64,000 bases of DNA from the NCBI GenBank assembly GCA_023634235.1, contig JAMKCF010000018.1:9374768-9438767 (forward strand). Reading direction: 5' to 3'. Both the position numbers and the translations under genes were made by a program. The notes beneath the pieces are model-generated. The model was not told the origin of the DNA. It made no database searches and saw only the letters and a list, made by a program, of their open reading frames with translations. Origin of the DNA: Pisaster brevispinus (Eukaryota > Echinodermata > Asteroidea > Forcipulatida > Asteriidae). Below are positions 23,621 to 34,967 of the stretch, one piece after another. Position 1 is the stretch's first letter; the number at the start of each line of letters is the position of its first letter.

Positions 23621-24362
23621 GTAATAATAATAATAATAATAATAAGCAGTTCTTGTATAGCGCATAATACAATAAAGTCTCTATGCGCTTCTGTAATTAA
23701 AAAGATGGGTTTTAAGTTAAGATTTAAATTGTTCTAGCATGGTACAGTCTTTGACATTGTTGGGAAGAGAGTTCCATAGTTTTGGTGAAGCCTATTAGAA
23801 GGAACGTTGACCGTAGAACTTTGTGTGGACTGGATACGCTGTGAGAAGAGACCTTTCGAACTGGAATGAAGTTTTCGCGGAGGGTGATATTCTTGTATTG
23901 ATTCCTGGAGATAGTCTAGTGCTGATCCGTGTTTGCATTTGTGGGTGAGTGATTTAACAGGTAGCCAGTGGAGATTGCAAAGGATTGGAGTGATGGGTTC
24001 AAGTGATCGGGTTCTAGTGATGAGTCTGGCTGCTGAATTTTGTACGCGTTGGAGTTTTTGAAGTTGTGATTCTGGTAATCCGTATAGAGGCTGTTATAAA
24101 TGTCAATGCGACTTATCACAAAAGCATGAATTAATTTGTCCATTGTTGATTGATCCAGATATTGTCTGAGTTGTCCAATTTTGTGCAGACCAAAAGATGA
24201 TGCTCGGCAGGTACTACTGATTTTCTTTTCCACAGTGAGTCGATCATCAATGATGACACCCAGGTCTTGTGCATGTGAAGTTGAATCAAGAGATGTCTCT
24301 GCTATGGTGATAGGTGGGAGTGAAAAAATACCCAGTCAGTTTCCCTTGTGGTTTATTACTTG
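23621..24362 (-). mobile_element. CR1/L2-like LINE 3' fragment
   Basis: The minus-strand translation contains the post-catalytic part of a non-LTR reverse transcriptase (DLGVIIDDRLTVEKKISSTC, LRQYLDQSTMDKLIHAFVIS). Frames then break, and the fragment ends in a (TTA)n tail at about 23621-23645, the usual 3' terminus of this LINE group. The 5' portion is absent. It may be the distal half of the minus-strand LINE at 29764-30609, but the middle is missing. Confidence 0.75.
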
Positions 24363-24534
24363 ATACTTATTATTTAAAAAGTCGCATACCCTTAAGGTGA
24401 TCCTGTGGCTGCCGCTTCCCAGGTTGTATCCTAAACTTGGGTGTGATCCCTGGCTGCACGGCAGCTAACAGTTGAATGGCTTCTGACTGGCACCCCGAAC
24501 AAAGATATTGACTAATAGGGAGACCGCCAACATA

Positions 24535-24630
24535 GGGCTGGTTAGCTCAGTTGGTAGAGTGCGGTACGTTAATCCGGAGGTCGTTGGTTCAAGTCCCGCT
24601 CCAGTTAATTTTTCTTTGTTCAAACCCAAA
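24535..24630 (+). mobile_element. tRNA-derived SINE or tRNA-like sequence
   Basis: The sequence has an A box (TAGCTCAGTTGGTAGAG) and a B box (GGTTCAAGTCC) in tRNA spacing, with D-arm and acceptor pairing (CTGG/CCAG). The anticodon arm keeps only three pairs (CGG/CCG) around a nine-base loop. It is followed by AATTTTTCTTTGTTC, a tail shared with the elements at 38577-38725, so it is a SINE family member rather than a working tRNA gene. Confidence 0.6.
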
Positions 24631-25465
24631 TTACCCATATTAGCGGGGATTAAGGTCATATAGATTGGTCCCTTTGTGGCTCTACCTTGACTAGCAAGCT
24701 TGTGTTTGGTCATGAATATGCCAGTGATGAAATGCAGCTGTGTGCATTGACCTGAAGATAATGAAATCATTACACCCAAGTGATACCTTCAGCTCAATAC
24801 CTTGTTGTACCTCCCTTATACCAAGGTGCATTTGGGCGACACGTTATTGTTCTAGAGATCAGGGGGCGTGTTTGTCCAGGAGATTGCTTAGAACTGACTC
24901 ATACTGTTCAACTAACTGTTGAGATTTGTTGATGGAGATGTGTATAATTCAGAATCAAGAATGTCCTGTCGAAATGTATCGGTGTCAATTTCACATACTG
25001 TCCGTTTTTATGACTACTCTAGTAGGGTCGGGTCTGCCAATGGCTAGCAAACACATGATGGCGGTATGGTCCGATGGTAGGATCTGTGTGCTGGAAATAT
25101 CCGAAAACAGACTGATCTGAAGAACGTGTGAGCCATAAGTCCAGCGTGTGTTCTTGTTGATGTGTTGGAACTCTGACGTGTTTTTTCAGACTAAATTAAT
25201 CAATGAGCTCCAAAAAGAACAATGCCTCACGATTAGATTAGATTTGGTATTCAAATAAGATGGCGGTTGGTCAGCAAGCTCCTTGCTGGGCTCCGACATT
25301 CATCATTTATTTTGCTGCTTCTAGCCTGACATGCTGTTTAAACTACACACCATATGAAAGAGTGACTTGTACTGATTCCTCTGATGCTTTTCATCATGGA
25401 CTTCGAGTCTTTTTTTTACTGAATTATGGCCAGATCTTTTCCTGAGTTTTCAACTTCCTCACCCA

Positions 25466-25876
25466 GTGAATCAGCATAGGAGTCAAGCCAGTAGCATCAT
25501 TCAATGTACGCCTGGCCGACTCCATTATGATCAGCATGGAAACCTTTGTCCTCTGCCAACCAGCCTTTGTTATCATCAAGCTTCTGCTTACAGCTCCCAG
25601 CACAAGCCATGTACAATATGGCTGAACCTCAACTACAACCTTACACTCAGAACTCACAGAAAGAGTAAGTTTGGCAGTGCTCCAATACTTTATTATCACA
25701 ACTCAACAGCATCATTTCCTATTCTTCTGACTGTGTCTGGAGACATAGAAGTCAATCCAGGGCCTGTTAAGGATCCCTGTGGCAGATGCAGTCGTCCTGT
25801 AAAATGCAACCAAAGATCCCTTCCTAGCACCAGAAATGCATCCCTGAAATGTCCATCACCCAGTACACTCATTTAA
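25466..25876 (+). pseudogene. LINE-A ORF start with 2A-like motif and zinc finger
   Basis: Residues 91-100 (25736-25765) are SGDIEVNPGP, an exact match to the 2A consensus D-V/I-E-x-N-P-G-P, preceded by a hydrophobic run (FPILLTV) as in other 2A peptides. It is followed by CGRCSRPVKCNQ, the start of a PHD-like C4HC3 finger that continues in another frame (WFCPYCSYNL at about 25888-25920). 2A peptides make the ribosome skip one peptide bond between G and P, releasing the upstream part. They are known from APE-type LINEs of marine invertebrates. Confidence 0.7.
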
Positions 25877-26040
25877 TATCCAGCACTATAGATTGGTTCT
25901 GCCCATACTGCTCCTACAACTTGCCATTCTCAACATGTTCTGACACCTCATTCCAAGAAGAGTTTTCTCCTGAAACAGAACTTAATAACTCTATGGCACC
26001 CGCCACTGATCCAGTTGGACATCATTCGAACTTACCTTCC

Positions 26041-26844
26041 AATAAGAACATCAGCAAGAACTCCATCTCTGGTATACTAGTCAATGCGCGTGGTATACAT
26101 AGTAAACAACAAGATATGCAGTTGTTTCTGGAACTTTATCCTCTAGACATTGTCTGTATCACTGAAACATGGATGTCACATGATTTCATTGGTTTACTGT
26201 CATGTTTACCTTGATATTCAACAATGCGACGTGACCAAAATAACCGTGGTAGTGGCATAATGGCTCATCTCGACCATCTCAACTCAACTGACATTGAGGT
26301 AACTTTTCTATCAGTGGCTCTTAAAAACTCAAAATGGTTAGTAGGAATTGTTTATCGACCACCAAACTCCGACGCAACAATCTTTGATAAACTTCAAGAC
26401 ATTTTTGACATGATCCAACCTGACCTCCATACCGTTGAAGGGGTGATCCTGTTAGGTGACTTTAATATAAATTGGTCAATAGAATCTCCGGCACTTACAA
26501 ATCTTCAAGATGTTGCCAACTCAATTGGGCTGTCCCAACTAGTTGAAGAAGTAACCTGGCCATCAAGTAACTCTTCATCCACTGGAACAATCATTGACCT
26601 CATTTTCACAAACAGACCAGAGAAATTCTCCTCAGTAGAAACGTCTGCTAACCCAGTTAGTAGTGACCACCATGCAGTGTTTTTTTCCTTTTTTGGAAGC
26701 AGAACTCCCCCTGAAACTAAAGTTTTATGCTCCTTCATGCAATACAAAAAAGCTGACTTCTTGCACATGGAGCAGTGTTACATATTGCTCCCGGGTCAGC
26801 ACTCATGGATGACAATGATTCCGAGACTTCATGGTAATTTTTAG
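26041..26844 (+). pseudogene. LINE-A AP-like endonuclease domain
   Basis: The sequence shows endonuclease/exonuclease/phosphatase-fold motifs in order: ILVNARGIHSK, DIVCITETWMS (catalytic E), VGIVYRPPNS (Y), LLGDFNINW (D and N) and VSSDHHAVFF (SDH). This domain nicks target DNA for target-primed reverse transcription. The frame changes between 26160 and 26224 and again near 26780, so it is not translatable as one piece. Confidence 0.82.
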
Positions 26845-27066
26845 ATTTATTACATGCAGCAATCCGGGATAGCATTCCAAGAAAGAGGTGTGGCCTTCGT
26901 ATTTCTCCTTAGATTTCGCCTGAACACAAAAACCTCATCAAACGCAAACACAAGCTCTTCAGCAAAGCAAAGCTAACCAGTAAAGCTAACTTACAAACTG
27001 ATTCGCAACGAGGTAAAGAAAAGGCAAAAAAAAGCATACTGGACTCACATTAATGACCTCTTTGCT

Positions 27067-28142
27067 TTGCAAGATAACAAGCGTAGCTTTTGGTGTTTTG
27101 TGAGGGACCAGAGGAAATCTAGATGTCCACAAGCATTCAAAACATCTGAGAATCAACTCCATAAGCCTGCAGCTATTTGTCAAGCTTTCAATGAGTTCTT
27201 TGCTTCAGTTCATACTCCAGCTGTGACCTCGACAGATTCGCCTCCACCCTGTTCCCTCTCAATCCCTGAAACCCCTCCTACAAAAGTCAATCTCCCTTGG
27301 CTTATCAAATCATTGTCTAATTTAAACATTCCTAAAGCACCTGGACCTGATGCTATATCCCCAACAGTTCTTTGAGCAACTGCATCATCACTTGCACCGC
27401 CCTTGATGCGAGTGATGAACTCTTCCCTTGCAAATGGTATCCTCCCCACGGACTGGAAACTTTCACATATCATACCGGTGTTTAAATCAGGCAGTCGTGC
27501 TGATATTAAGAATTACAGTCCCGTTGCTTTAACCTCTGTCATCTGCAAAGTGTTAGAAAGAGACGTGGCAGACAACATAAAGGGCCACATTACCTCACTT
27601 TGCCTTGACAATCCGCAGCAACATGGTTTCACTGCTCACAAATCATGTGTCACCCAGCTAACAAATACCCTTCATGACTGGGCCACCATTCTAGATAAGC
27701 CACGCCCACCACGTATCGATGCAATCTTCTTAGACTTCAGCAAGGCCTTTGATGTCATGCCGCACAACATCTTGCTCAATAAACTTGCCTGTAATTTTAA
27801 CATTCGTGGCTCAACATGGTCCTGGATAAAATCATTTTTAACTGGTCGTCAACAAAGTGTCGCTTACCATGGATGCTTTTCTACATGGGCACTAGTTACA
27901 TCAGGAGGTCCCCAGGGCATTGTTCTTGGCCCCTCCTCTTCAATCTGTTTATTAATGACATTTCATACAATCTGTCCTCGAACTGTTTGCTCTTCGTTGA
28001 CGATACACTCATCTACCGGCCAATACGATCTCCCCACGATGAGTTTTCTCTTCAATCAGACTTAACTGCACTTGAACAATGGAGTGTATTTAATGGAATG
28101 CTGCTAAACACCAAGAAAAACCAAAGTCATGCATCTATCTAG
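27067..28142 (+). pseudogene. LINE-A reverse transcriptase domain
   Basis: RT blocks are visible: PKAPGPDAISP, IIPVFKSGSRADIKNYSPVA, QHGFTAHKSCVTQL, AIFLDFSKAFDVM (first catalytic D), and after a frameshift near 27810-27900 SPGHCSWPLLFNLFINDIS and LLFVDDTLIYR (the F/Y-x-DD box). This catalyses cDNA synthesis on the nicked target. A stop near 27373 and the frameshift inactivate it as written. Confidence 0.85.
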
Positions 28143-28707
28143 ATCCAGGAAACCAACACTTTTCCATCAATACATTCAGTTCAACAACTGCATTTAAGTA
28201 TCTTGGAGTTACCATTAATGACTCACTTATTTAGAATGACCATGTTGATGCTATTGTTTACAAAGCCAATAGGACATTAGGGTTCATATGGCAAATTGCT
28301 GGTGGAACTTCAACAAAGGCCTTGGCATCTCTATACAGGTCACTAGTTTTACCTGTACTTGGTATGGACTGCCAGCTTGGACACCGTACACTTAAACGAA
28401 CATTTCTAGACTACAACGCATTCAGCGTAGAGCAAGCAGAATGTGCTTGAATCAGCGCAAAGGAGCAATGTCATACGAGGATAGACTGCGTGAACTGAAC
28501 TGGATAACTTTGGATCACAGGAGACAAAAACACACAGTGATGTTTGTCATCAAATGTCTATATAACTTAATTGACTGCCAGTCAATTAAAACCAATACAG
28601 TAGTCAACACTCGTCACCAGGATACCCTCACTTTTCATCATCACCTTGCAAGGACTGCTTTCTTTGAAGAACACACCCTGCCACTTATTTCCTCGTATCT
28701 GGAGTAG
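28143..28707 (+). pseudogene. LINE-A C-terminal region
   Basis: Frames in this stretch carry the C-terminal signature of CR1/L2 RT proteins: YLGVTINDSL at about 28198, then RRASRMCLNQRKG and SYEDRLRELNWITLDHRRQKHTVMFVIKCLYNL. It ends at about 28707. The following kilobase (28708-29736) is a T-rich 3' UTR with TTTA runs at 29000-29040. Confidence 0.75.
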
Positions 28708-29001
28708 TTTGCCCAACCAAATTAGGAACTCTATCTTACTCCACTCATTCAAGTGCTTTACCAACAGTTTATCCACTTATCTTCATTACATGTAACTGTT
28801 TTTTGTAACTTTGCCACTCCTTGCTTACTCACATATGATCTATCTTTATTCTCTCTCGATTGGAGTTCATGTACTTCTGTTTTTGACAACACTTTTTTAC
28901 CTGTTTATCAATAAGTATCTTCCTTAATTGTTCATACTTATTTGTATTTTTATTATTTTTATTATTGATATGTTTACCTATTTGTTTATTCATTGTCTTG
29001 T

Positions 29002-29036
<35 letters not shown>

Positions 29037-29763
29037 TTTGTTTTGTTTTATTTTGTTTATTTATTATTTGTTTTTTAGTTTATTCAACAATGTTTTTATG
29101 TATTTGTTTATTATATATTTATTTTAGGGTGGGGTGCTTGCTCGCAGTTTATTGATAGTGCCTTTTCAATTATTTGTTTGTTATACGTCACTTACTTAAA
29201 TGTTTTTTGGATATTTTCACTTTCTTGCCCTTCTGTTCAACTCCACACTGGTTTATTTTTTACTTTATTTTGGGTTTGCTACTTATTCTAGTGTTAAATT
29301 TTTGCTCTATCTCAGACACTATTTAAATTTATTAATTACTTTTTGTATGTACATACATTCTTACAATTATATTGTTATTTATTTATTATATTTATCGTAC
29401 CCTAAATGTTCCCATTTCAAGTTGGATTGGCAGACTTTTGAGTCACAGTGTTTAAGTACACTTTTGGTAATCCTGGCCAGCTTGAACTGGGTTGTCTTTG
29501 TACCTTCCCTGCCCTGCCCTCTCCCACCCCATTTCCTGTCGTTACCCAATCTATCCTCATCTCTCATCTTTTCATTACCCTGTTGTATCCAACCCTTCAG
29601 TCAGTCTTCTTCATTCATTCAATGCTTAGTTGCTGTAAGGCTTATTCATGTAGTTCTTTAAGCAGTTTATTTTTCCTGTAGCTAAACTACCGTTTACAAG
29701 TACAATGTACTATTTCTGTTCTTTGAAAAATGGCTGAATAAATAATAATAATAATAATAATAA

Positions 29764-30609
29764 GATTCATTGTCCACATGGAAGTTAAAATTGCCTACGA
29801 TCATTAACCGATTCGGCTCTGACACCAGCAGCTCTAAAAGCGTTGAAAAGTCACTCACGAAAGTAGGAAAAGTGAGCTGCTTGCTCTTAATAGTCAGCTG
29901 GTGTCTGTAGACTACTACTAGACGCAAAGGGTTTGTCTGAATATGGTGAAATGTTTTTGTTGGTAAAGTGTTCAGGAGATCTGCAATTGGAACACTATCA
30001 CGATCATCACCATACAGCCAAGTTTCAGTCAGAGCAAATGTGTCCATTTGATTTGAGATAATAAGATCACATATCATCGGGATCTTTGAATTAACTGATC
30101 TGAAATTCCACAGAGCAAACTTAAAGTTTAGTGCCCGGTTACCATGTTCTTGATCAGATATATGAGTATTATGCTTACATCTCCTTCTGCCACCCCTGCA
30201 TCCTGTACGTGTTTTTCCTTTCTGGTTTATCCCAAGCGAGGTGATAGTGGTCCAAACAGTGTTTTCTAAGCGCTGATTGAAGTGTTGAAACTTAAATAGT
30301 TGTGACCTATTTTATGATATACGGCCGTCCTGCTGTTCAGATATATAAGTTGGAAAATATATGATCTCTGTTTTCAGCTGCAGTAGGTCCTGGGTTAGGT
30401 TGAATATCCCCTGCCTTTAGTAACTGCACTTGAAACGTGCACACTGCATTGCTGTAGTAAAGCACTTTACCACTCTGGTACTTTACAGACAGAAGCTGAG
30501 AGCTTGTCAAAAGGAATTTCAACAATTGCACTGACAATTCATTGTGCTGTGGTCCAGTGATGAATAGGAGAAAGCCCAAGATGAGAAGAACCTTATGAAT
30601 AGCTCCCAT
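29764..30609 (-). mobile_element. LINE-B 5' fragment with 2A-like motif and endonuclease
   Basis: A minus-strand LINE whose start codon is at 30607-30609. Residues 5-20 form a hydrophobic signal-like segment (HKVLLILGFLLFITGP). Residues 66-75 (30385-30414) are AGDIQPNPGP, a 2A-like motif with Gln where the consensus has Glu. After a stop, the endonuclease domain begins in another frame (FALWNFRSVNSKIP, TFALTETWLYG, RLMIVGNFNFHVDN) and is cut at 29764 by the tail of LINE-A. The RT part is lost. Confidence 0.8.
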
Positions 30610-31157
30610 TGTGATTGATGATAGTCCATCAAGCTGTGTGTTCCCTATGGTTGAGCGAACATCAAGCTTACTGTGTACAAATGGTGGCTTCAGCAGTCAC
30701 TCCAGCATGAACAAATTCCATTTCATAAGTCTCAAAATACATGAAAACGTTGTTGATTCTTCAGCCAATAAAACTCCCAGTGGAATCTGCACCAACTTAA
30801 CCGTCGACTGATACAAGAACAAAAGTCGAATTGTACTTGAAAGTGCCCCAAAATCGAAAAACTTCTGAGAGGGAATCTGAGCAGCTGTTTAGGCGCTCTG
30901 ATGTAAACTGTAATGATCACTGATATGGTATGGTGTGTGAAAATCAATTTATTGACTGACTGGAGTTGATAACTTCAAACAATGTTTGCTAAAACTTTCT
31001 CTGACTTGATTGCAGTATTGGTTGGAAAAAAGTTTCTAATGTTCATGGAATACTCTTTGACTGCCACCTGATAACCAATCAAGAACACTTATTACACTGT
31101 TTGAACTGAGATTTACAACATTACATATCTAACTGAATGACATTGTAAGGAACCTAC

Positions 31158-31362
31158 TTTGTGATACTTGGATAGTTTTCTTCTGGTGTCCCTCAGTGTC
31201 ACAGATTACCACTGTGTTCTTATCATTATCTGCCACTGCTATCTCATTACCAGGTACAGAGGCATCAATATCCCAAGCCATCTTGATTCCTTCATCAAAC
31301 TCCAAACCAAGCTCCCACCTTCTCTCTAGAGCTGAAACCTGTGCTGGTTCAGAAGATGCCAT
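31158..31362 (-). CDS. NHL-repeat protein, exon 1 (N-terminal)
   Basis: The start codon at 31360-31362 has a good context (CAAAATGG) and lies just inside an acceptor (ctttttatttccag, minus, border at 31368), implying an upstream untranslated exon. Sixty-eight residues include one NHL-like blade (GNEIAVADNDKNTVVICDTEG) and end at the donor CACAAA|GTAGGT in phase 1. Exon 2 at 23117 accepts in the same phase, so the intron is 8.04 kb and is filled with transposable elements. The predicted protein has about 269 residues. The short N-terminus (MASSEPAQVSALERRWELG) has no signal peptide, which suggests a cytoplasmic protein. Confidence 0.68.
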
Positions 31363-31392
31363 TTTGATCTGGAAATAAAAAGCGAAGAGCAA

Positions 31393-33578
31393 AAATATTA
31401 TAATACGAAAGCATTCAGTTCGAATAAACTTTTTAATTTTTCCGTCAAATTGAACCCTGTGCTATAATTAAAGTCGGAATGCAATGAAACATAAACATTC
31501 TACATCAGGCCTGTGAGTGGATCATTGAAAAAACACGCCGGACTCTTGATGCTCCAAATAAAAAAATAATGTTCAATCTGAAAAGAAATTAAATACTGAC
31601 ATAACATGTGCAATGAAAACTGCCACAAAAAACCCCACAAAAACACAAAAAAGGACCAAATAATCATTTTGTTCAGCCAGGGTATATCACACACTTCTTC
31701 TGCACTAACATCTTGACTGTTTGAGTACACTATGCACACAGCATGTACACTTGTACAGTATGTATACATGACATGCAATGCCAACGACCATACGACGCCT
31801 TCTATCAGCAAGAAGTTGCACTTTTTTACTAGCCTCATTTCAAGGCCTGCACATGCATGATTCTATGCTGTATCCGCGGTATACTCACGAACGACTGCAA
31901 AGACCACAGAGTTCTCATGAGTATTTATATAATTGTAAACAGCCAATCACCTTCCAGTCACAATACGCTGCCAGCCCTGTGTACAGTATAGTATCTCACA
32001 GCCCAAGGAAAATAGATGACAGTACAGTCATTCTACATGATGTACGTGTACATAGGATTTACAAATTCCTGTGTGCAGTATGATGTATGTGTAGCCAGCC
32101 GACCAGGAAAATTTGTTGTGTATTTTTCTTTTATTTTGGCATTTCCATACTGTCTAAATATTGATACACATTCTGTGATCGATTTTTTTTTTTTTTTTTG
32201 CGGAAATAAAAAATCGGCACGGTAAATGAAAACAAAGGCAGGAATAAAAAATTGGCACGGTCAATGAAAAAGCGGAGGTTTCACAGGCCTGCTACATGTA
32301 CATTACATGAAAATGAAGATTTTTCTGATGCAGCATTTCTCTGATGCAGCACCTCGAAACAATCATAAGCATCTATGTTGTCATGGAGAGATTTGATTTT
32401 TTAAGGGTTTTTTCAGTCTAAAGACAACTACAGCAAAACTCATTCTGTCACTGTAGCAGCATCGTGTGCAGTGAAGTTATTTTTAAGTCATTTCATGCAA
32501 TACATGTAGGTAAAAATATATATTTCTACCTACCGAAAACAGGTTAAAAGTATGATCTTTTCCTTCAAAGAATCAAGTCATAACTTAGTAAGTGAAACTA
32601 TGTGCCACAGTTAAAGAGCCCGCTACTTTGCTCTATTAGTTAACCTCTTTCCCACTAAACTATCAAAATATTTCAAAACATCGCTAAAGCAGCGAGTATC
32701 GCAGCGAACACAAGTTGCTGTTATTCTGCAAGGATTGGAAGCGAGATATCCTTCTCAGGAAGACATAGAGGTCCCATCTATGGATGCCATGAATGGGCAA
32801 AGCATAAGCCCTGCCCTGAGTGAGGAGGCCCTGGTAAACCTTCAGCAGGAAAAATACAGGATAGCGGGAGAGTTACAGCAACAAGAGGAGCTGTTATACT
32901 GCTCAATAGAGTGGCAGTAGATTGCCGAGATTGTGCACCTCACCTTGCCTATGTCTCCGAAAGGGATGGGGAGAGAGTTGATGGATGTAATTTTGGTGCT
33001 GACTTCTTCATCGGGACGCAAGAGCATTCCAGAAAGACCCGTTCATGGGGATATAAGGGAAGAATGCAAAATTAAACGTGCGGTATTTACACCAGTACCA
33101 CTTGGTGGCTGTAATAATCTGCTCATTAACTTACAGGTCAGCGCACACAGGCTGTTTTATCATAGAAATATTCATGAGCAAAGATTGTGCAAGTAAGCTA
33201 GTGCACAGTACAAAGGAACTATTCAAGAGAGGACTTAATCCCTATAATCCCCTGTTGTGTGGATGGGCTCTGTTAAAATGTGTTTATCTCTCTCCTTGTT
33301 TACTCTTATACCTTTTTGGGGAAATAATTTCCTGCTATGCTTTTTGGCTTGATGCGTTTTTAAAGTAAGGGCACCTTCTCGAGGTATCAACAATGATAAA
33401 TGCAGACACAGTTACACCCACCAACCTTTTTTCAAGTTTTGATTTTAGTTGTTTGTTTCTTTTTTCTTAAATTGTTTGACGACGTTTTCTTTTGCCTAAA
33501 ATCTGTTATGCATTTTGTATTTTCTTACCACGTTTTAATTGCGGCTTAGTTTGTATAAAAAATTGTTATTTTTTATCT
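31393..33578. other. region without recognised genes
   Basis: This stretch is upstream of the NHL gene. It contains a T13 run (about 32187) and a short direct duplication around 32204-32270 (GGCACGGT-AATGAAAA twice). An open frame at 32735-32920 rich in Glu and Gln (SEEALVNLQQEKYRIAGELQQQEE) resembles no family I know. Part of 33200-33587 may belong to the 5' LTR of the downstream gypsy-like element. Confidence 0.4.
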
Positions 33579-33587
33579 GAATAAACC

Positions 33588-34958
33588 TAGCCTTGATTGC
33601 AAGGCTGTGTAATAGTTTGCTTACTATTAAGCTAAAAATGTGCTTAACCACATCCGCACGAATGCGATGCCCGAATGCAATGCAACTCCTGTTCCGGTGT
33701 CCCCCCCCCAACTGTCTTTAAATAGCACCCCACGCTCTCACCCAAGGAAGCACACAAACGCTCGTTTACACACCGCTATCGCCCACAATCCTAGCCCGTG
33801 AGCCGTCAGGCTCACAGCCTTGACGATCTTGTACACTTCCGGGTCTTGCGTTTATGGTAATGAGTGCGCTCTACTTGTAATAAAAGGCTCTTGATTGGCC
33901 ATTGGAAGTGGTCATGTTTAATTAGGGAATAACAGTGCGATGAGCCGGCTTTACTGCGTGCTAATGACCAGGCTGGTGGTTGGCCGCTGTTATGCCGGAC
34001 CGAGCTGAAGGTGAGCTCCATTTACAGCGGCCAACCACCAACAAAGGTCAAAGGTCATTACCACGCAGTGAAGACCGGCTAATCCCACTGTTATTCCCAT
34101 TAATAAATGCCTTTAACGAATAAAAACTGTACAAATCGTCAGAGTTCGTGATTTTTCTTTCTTTTTTAGAAATTTTCTTCTCATGTTCAAGGGCCAATCG
34201 TTTGGCTGTTCAACTTTTGTGTGGTACCTAATCTCTTACACATAATTAACTGTTTATACATATTTTCAAGAACCAGACTATGACTTTGCATTATGTTTGT
34301 TTCATGCGCGTACCAGCTACCCTAAATTGATACATTGTCTGCGCGTTCACGCCTACACGTGGTATGTTTCCGCACGCGGCACTATTTGTCCCCTGTTGAA
34401 AAAAAATAAAAACATAAATACGCACAAAGAAATGAGTTGATTTGATACCGGTAGTTTGCCCGTTAATACACCCCACGTGATCGGGTTTTTACCAATCAGA
34501 GACTTGAAACTGTCCAAGGTATTTATTAATAAACATTATGAATATGAAAGATTACTCTAGCGCCCGCACACGACAGTGTGTGATTGGCTATTAGGAATGA
34601 TGTATTATTCATGAAATAAATCTTTGCATATCCACTCACCCCCCATTTTCCACGGATTTGCGAAGAAAAACAATGAAACACGTAAGACACTCGGTTTACA
34701 AGATCGTCAAGGCTGTGAGCCTCACGGCTCACGGGCTAGAGGATTGTGGGCGATAGCGGTGTGTGGACAATAGCGGTGTGTGTGTGGGGCTGTGTACAGG
34801 CGCTGTGTGTGTGCATGGTGAGAGTGCGGTGTGCTATGTTTTTTTAGAGTCAGTCGGGGGACTGGGGTTGTATCGCATTCGGGCGGCTGAGGTTTTAGTA
34901 TCCTTGCTCTATGGTTTTAGCTAGAGTACTTGTCTACACAGCCTTGATATCAAGGCTA
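33588..34958. mobile_element. Mutator-like non-autonomous element, long TIRs, 9-bp TSD
   Basis: The element begins TAGCCTTGATTGCAAGGCT and ends AGCCTTGATATCAAGGCTA, and the outer roughly 250 bp on each side are inverted copies of each other (for example CACAATCCTAGCCCGTGAGC on the left against the reverse complement near 34740 on the right). Both flanks carry GAATAAACC (33579-33587 and 34959-34967), a 9-bp target duplication. Long TIRs with 9-10 bp duplications are the hallmark of Mutator/MULE elements. The interior has no transposase. Each terminal repeat also starts with its own small palindrome. Confidence 0.85.
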
Positions 34959-34967
34959 GAATAAACC

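Larger units (their letters stand above)
25190..29763 (+). mobile_element. CR1/L2-like non-LTR retrotransposon (LINE-A), decayed
   Basis: A nearly full-length plus-strand LINE in the NHL intron. Order: N-terminal hydrophobic leader region, 2A-like motif and PHD-type zinc finger (25466-25990), AP-type endonuclease (26060-26830), reverse transcriptase (27300-28140), C-terminal region (28150-28700), T-rich 3' UTR, and a (AAT)n tail at 29737-29763. Several frameshifts and stops interrupt it. The 5' limit is uncertain. The tail abuts a minus-strand LINE (LINE-B), so LINE-A inserted into LINE-B. Confidence 0.85.

Noticed and set aside
24535..24606. Functional tRNA gene
   Set aside because: A and B boxes are good, but the anticodon arm has only three pairs and a nine-base loop, and the tail is shared with other SINE copies.
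28928..29681. Plus-strand frames rich in Phe, Leu and Tyr that look like membrane proteins
   Set aside because: They come from the T-rich 3' UTR of LINE-A (TTTA repeats).
32735..33196. Glu/Gln-rich open frames as a host gene exon
   Set aside because: No splice-consistent context or family resemblance. Possibly LTR-element leader sequence. Left unassigned.
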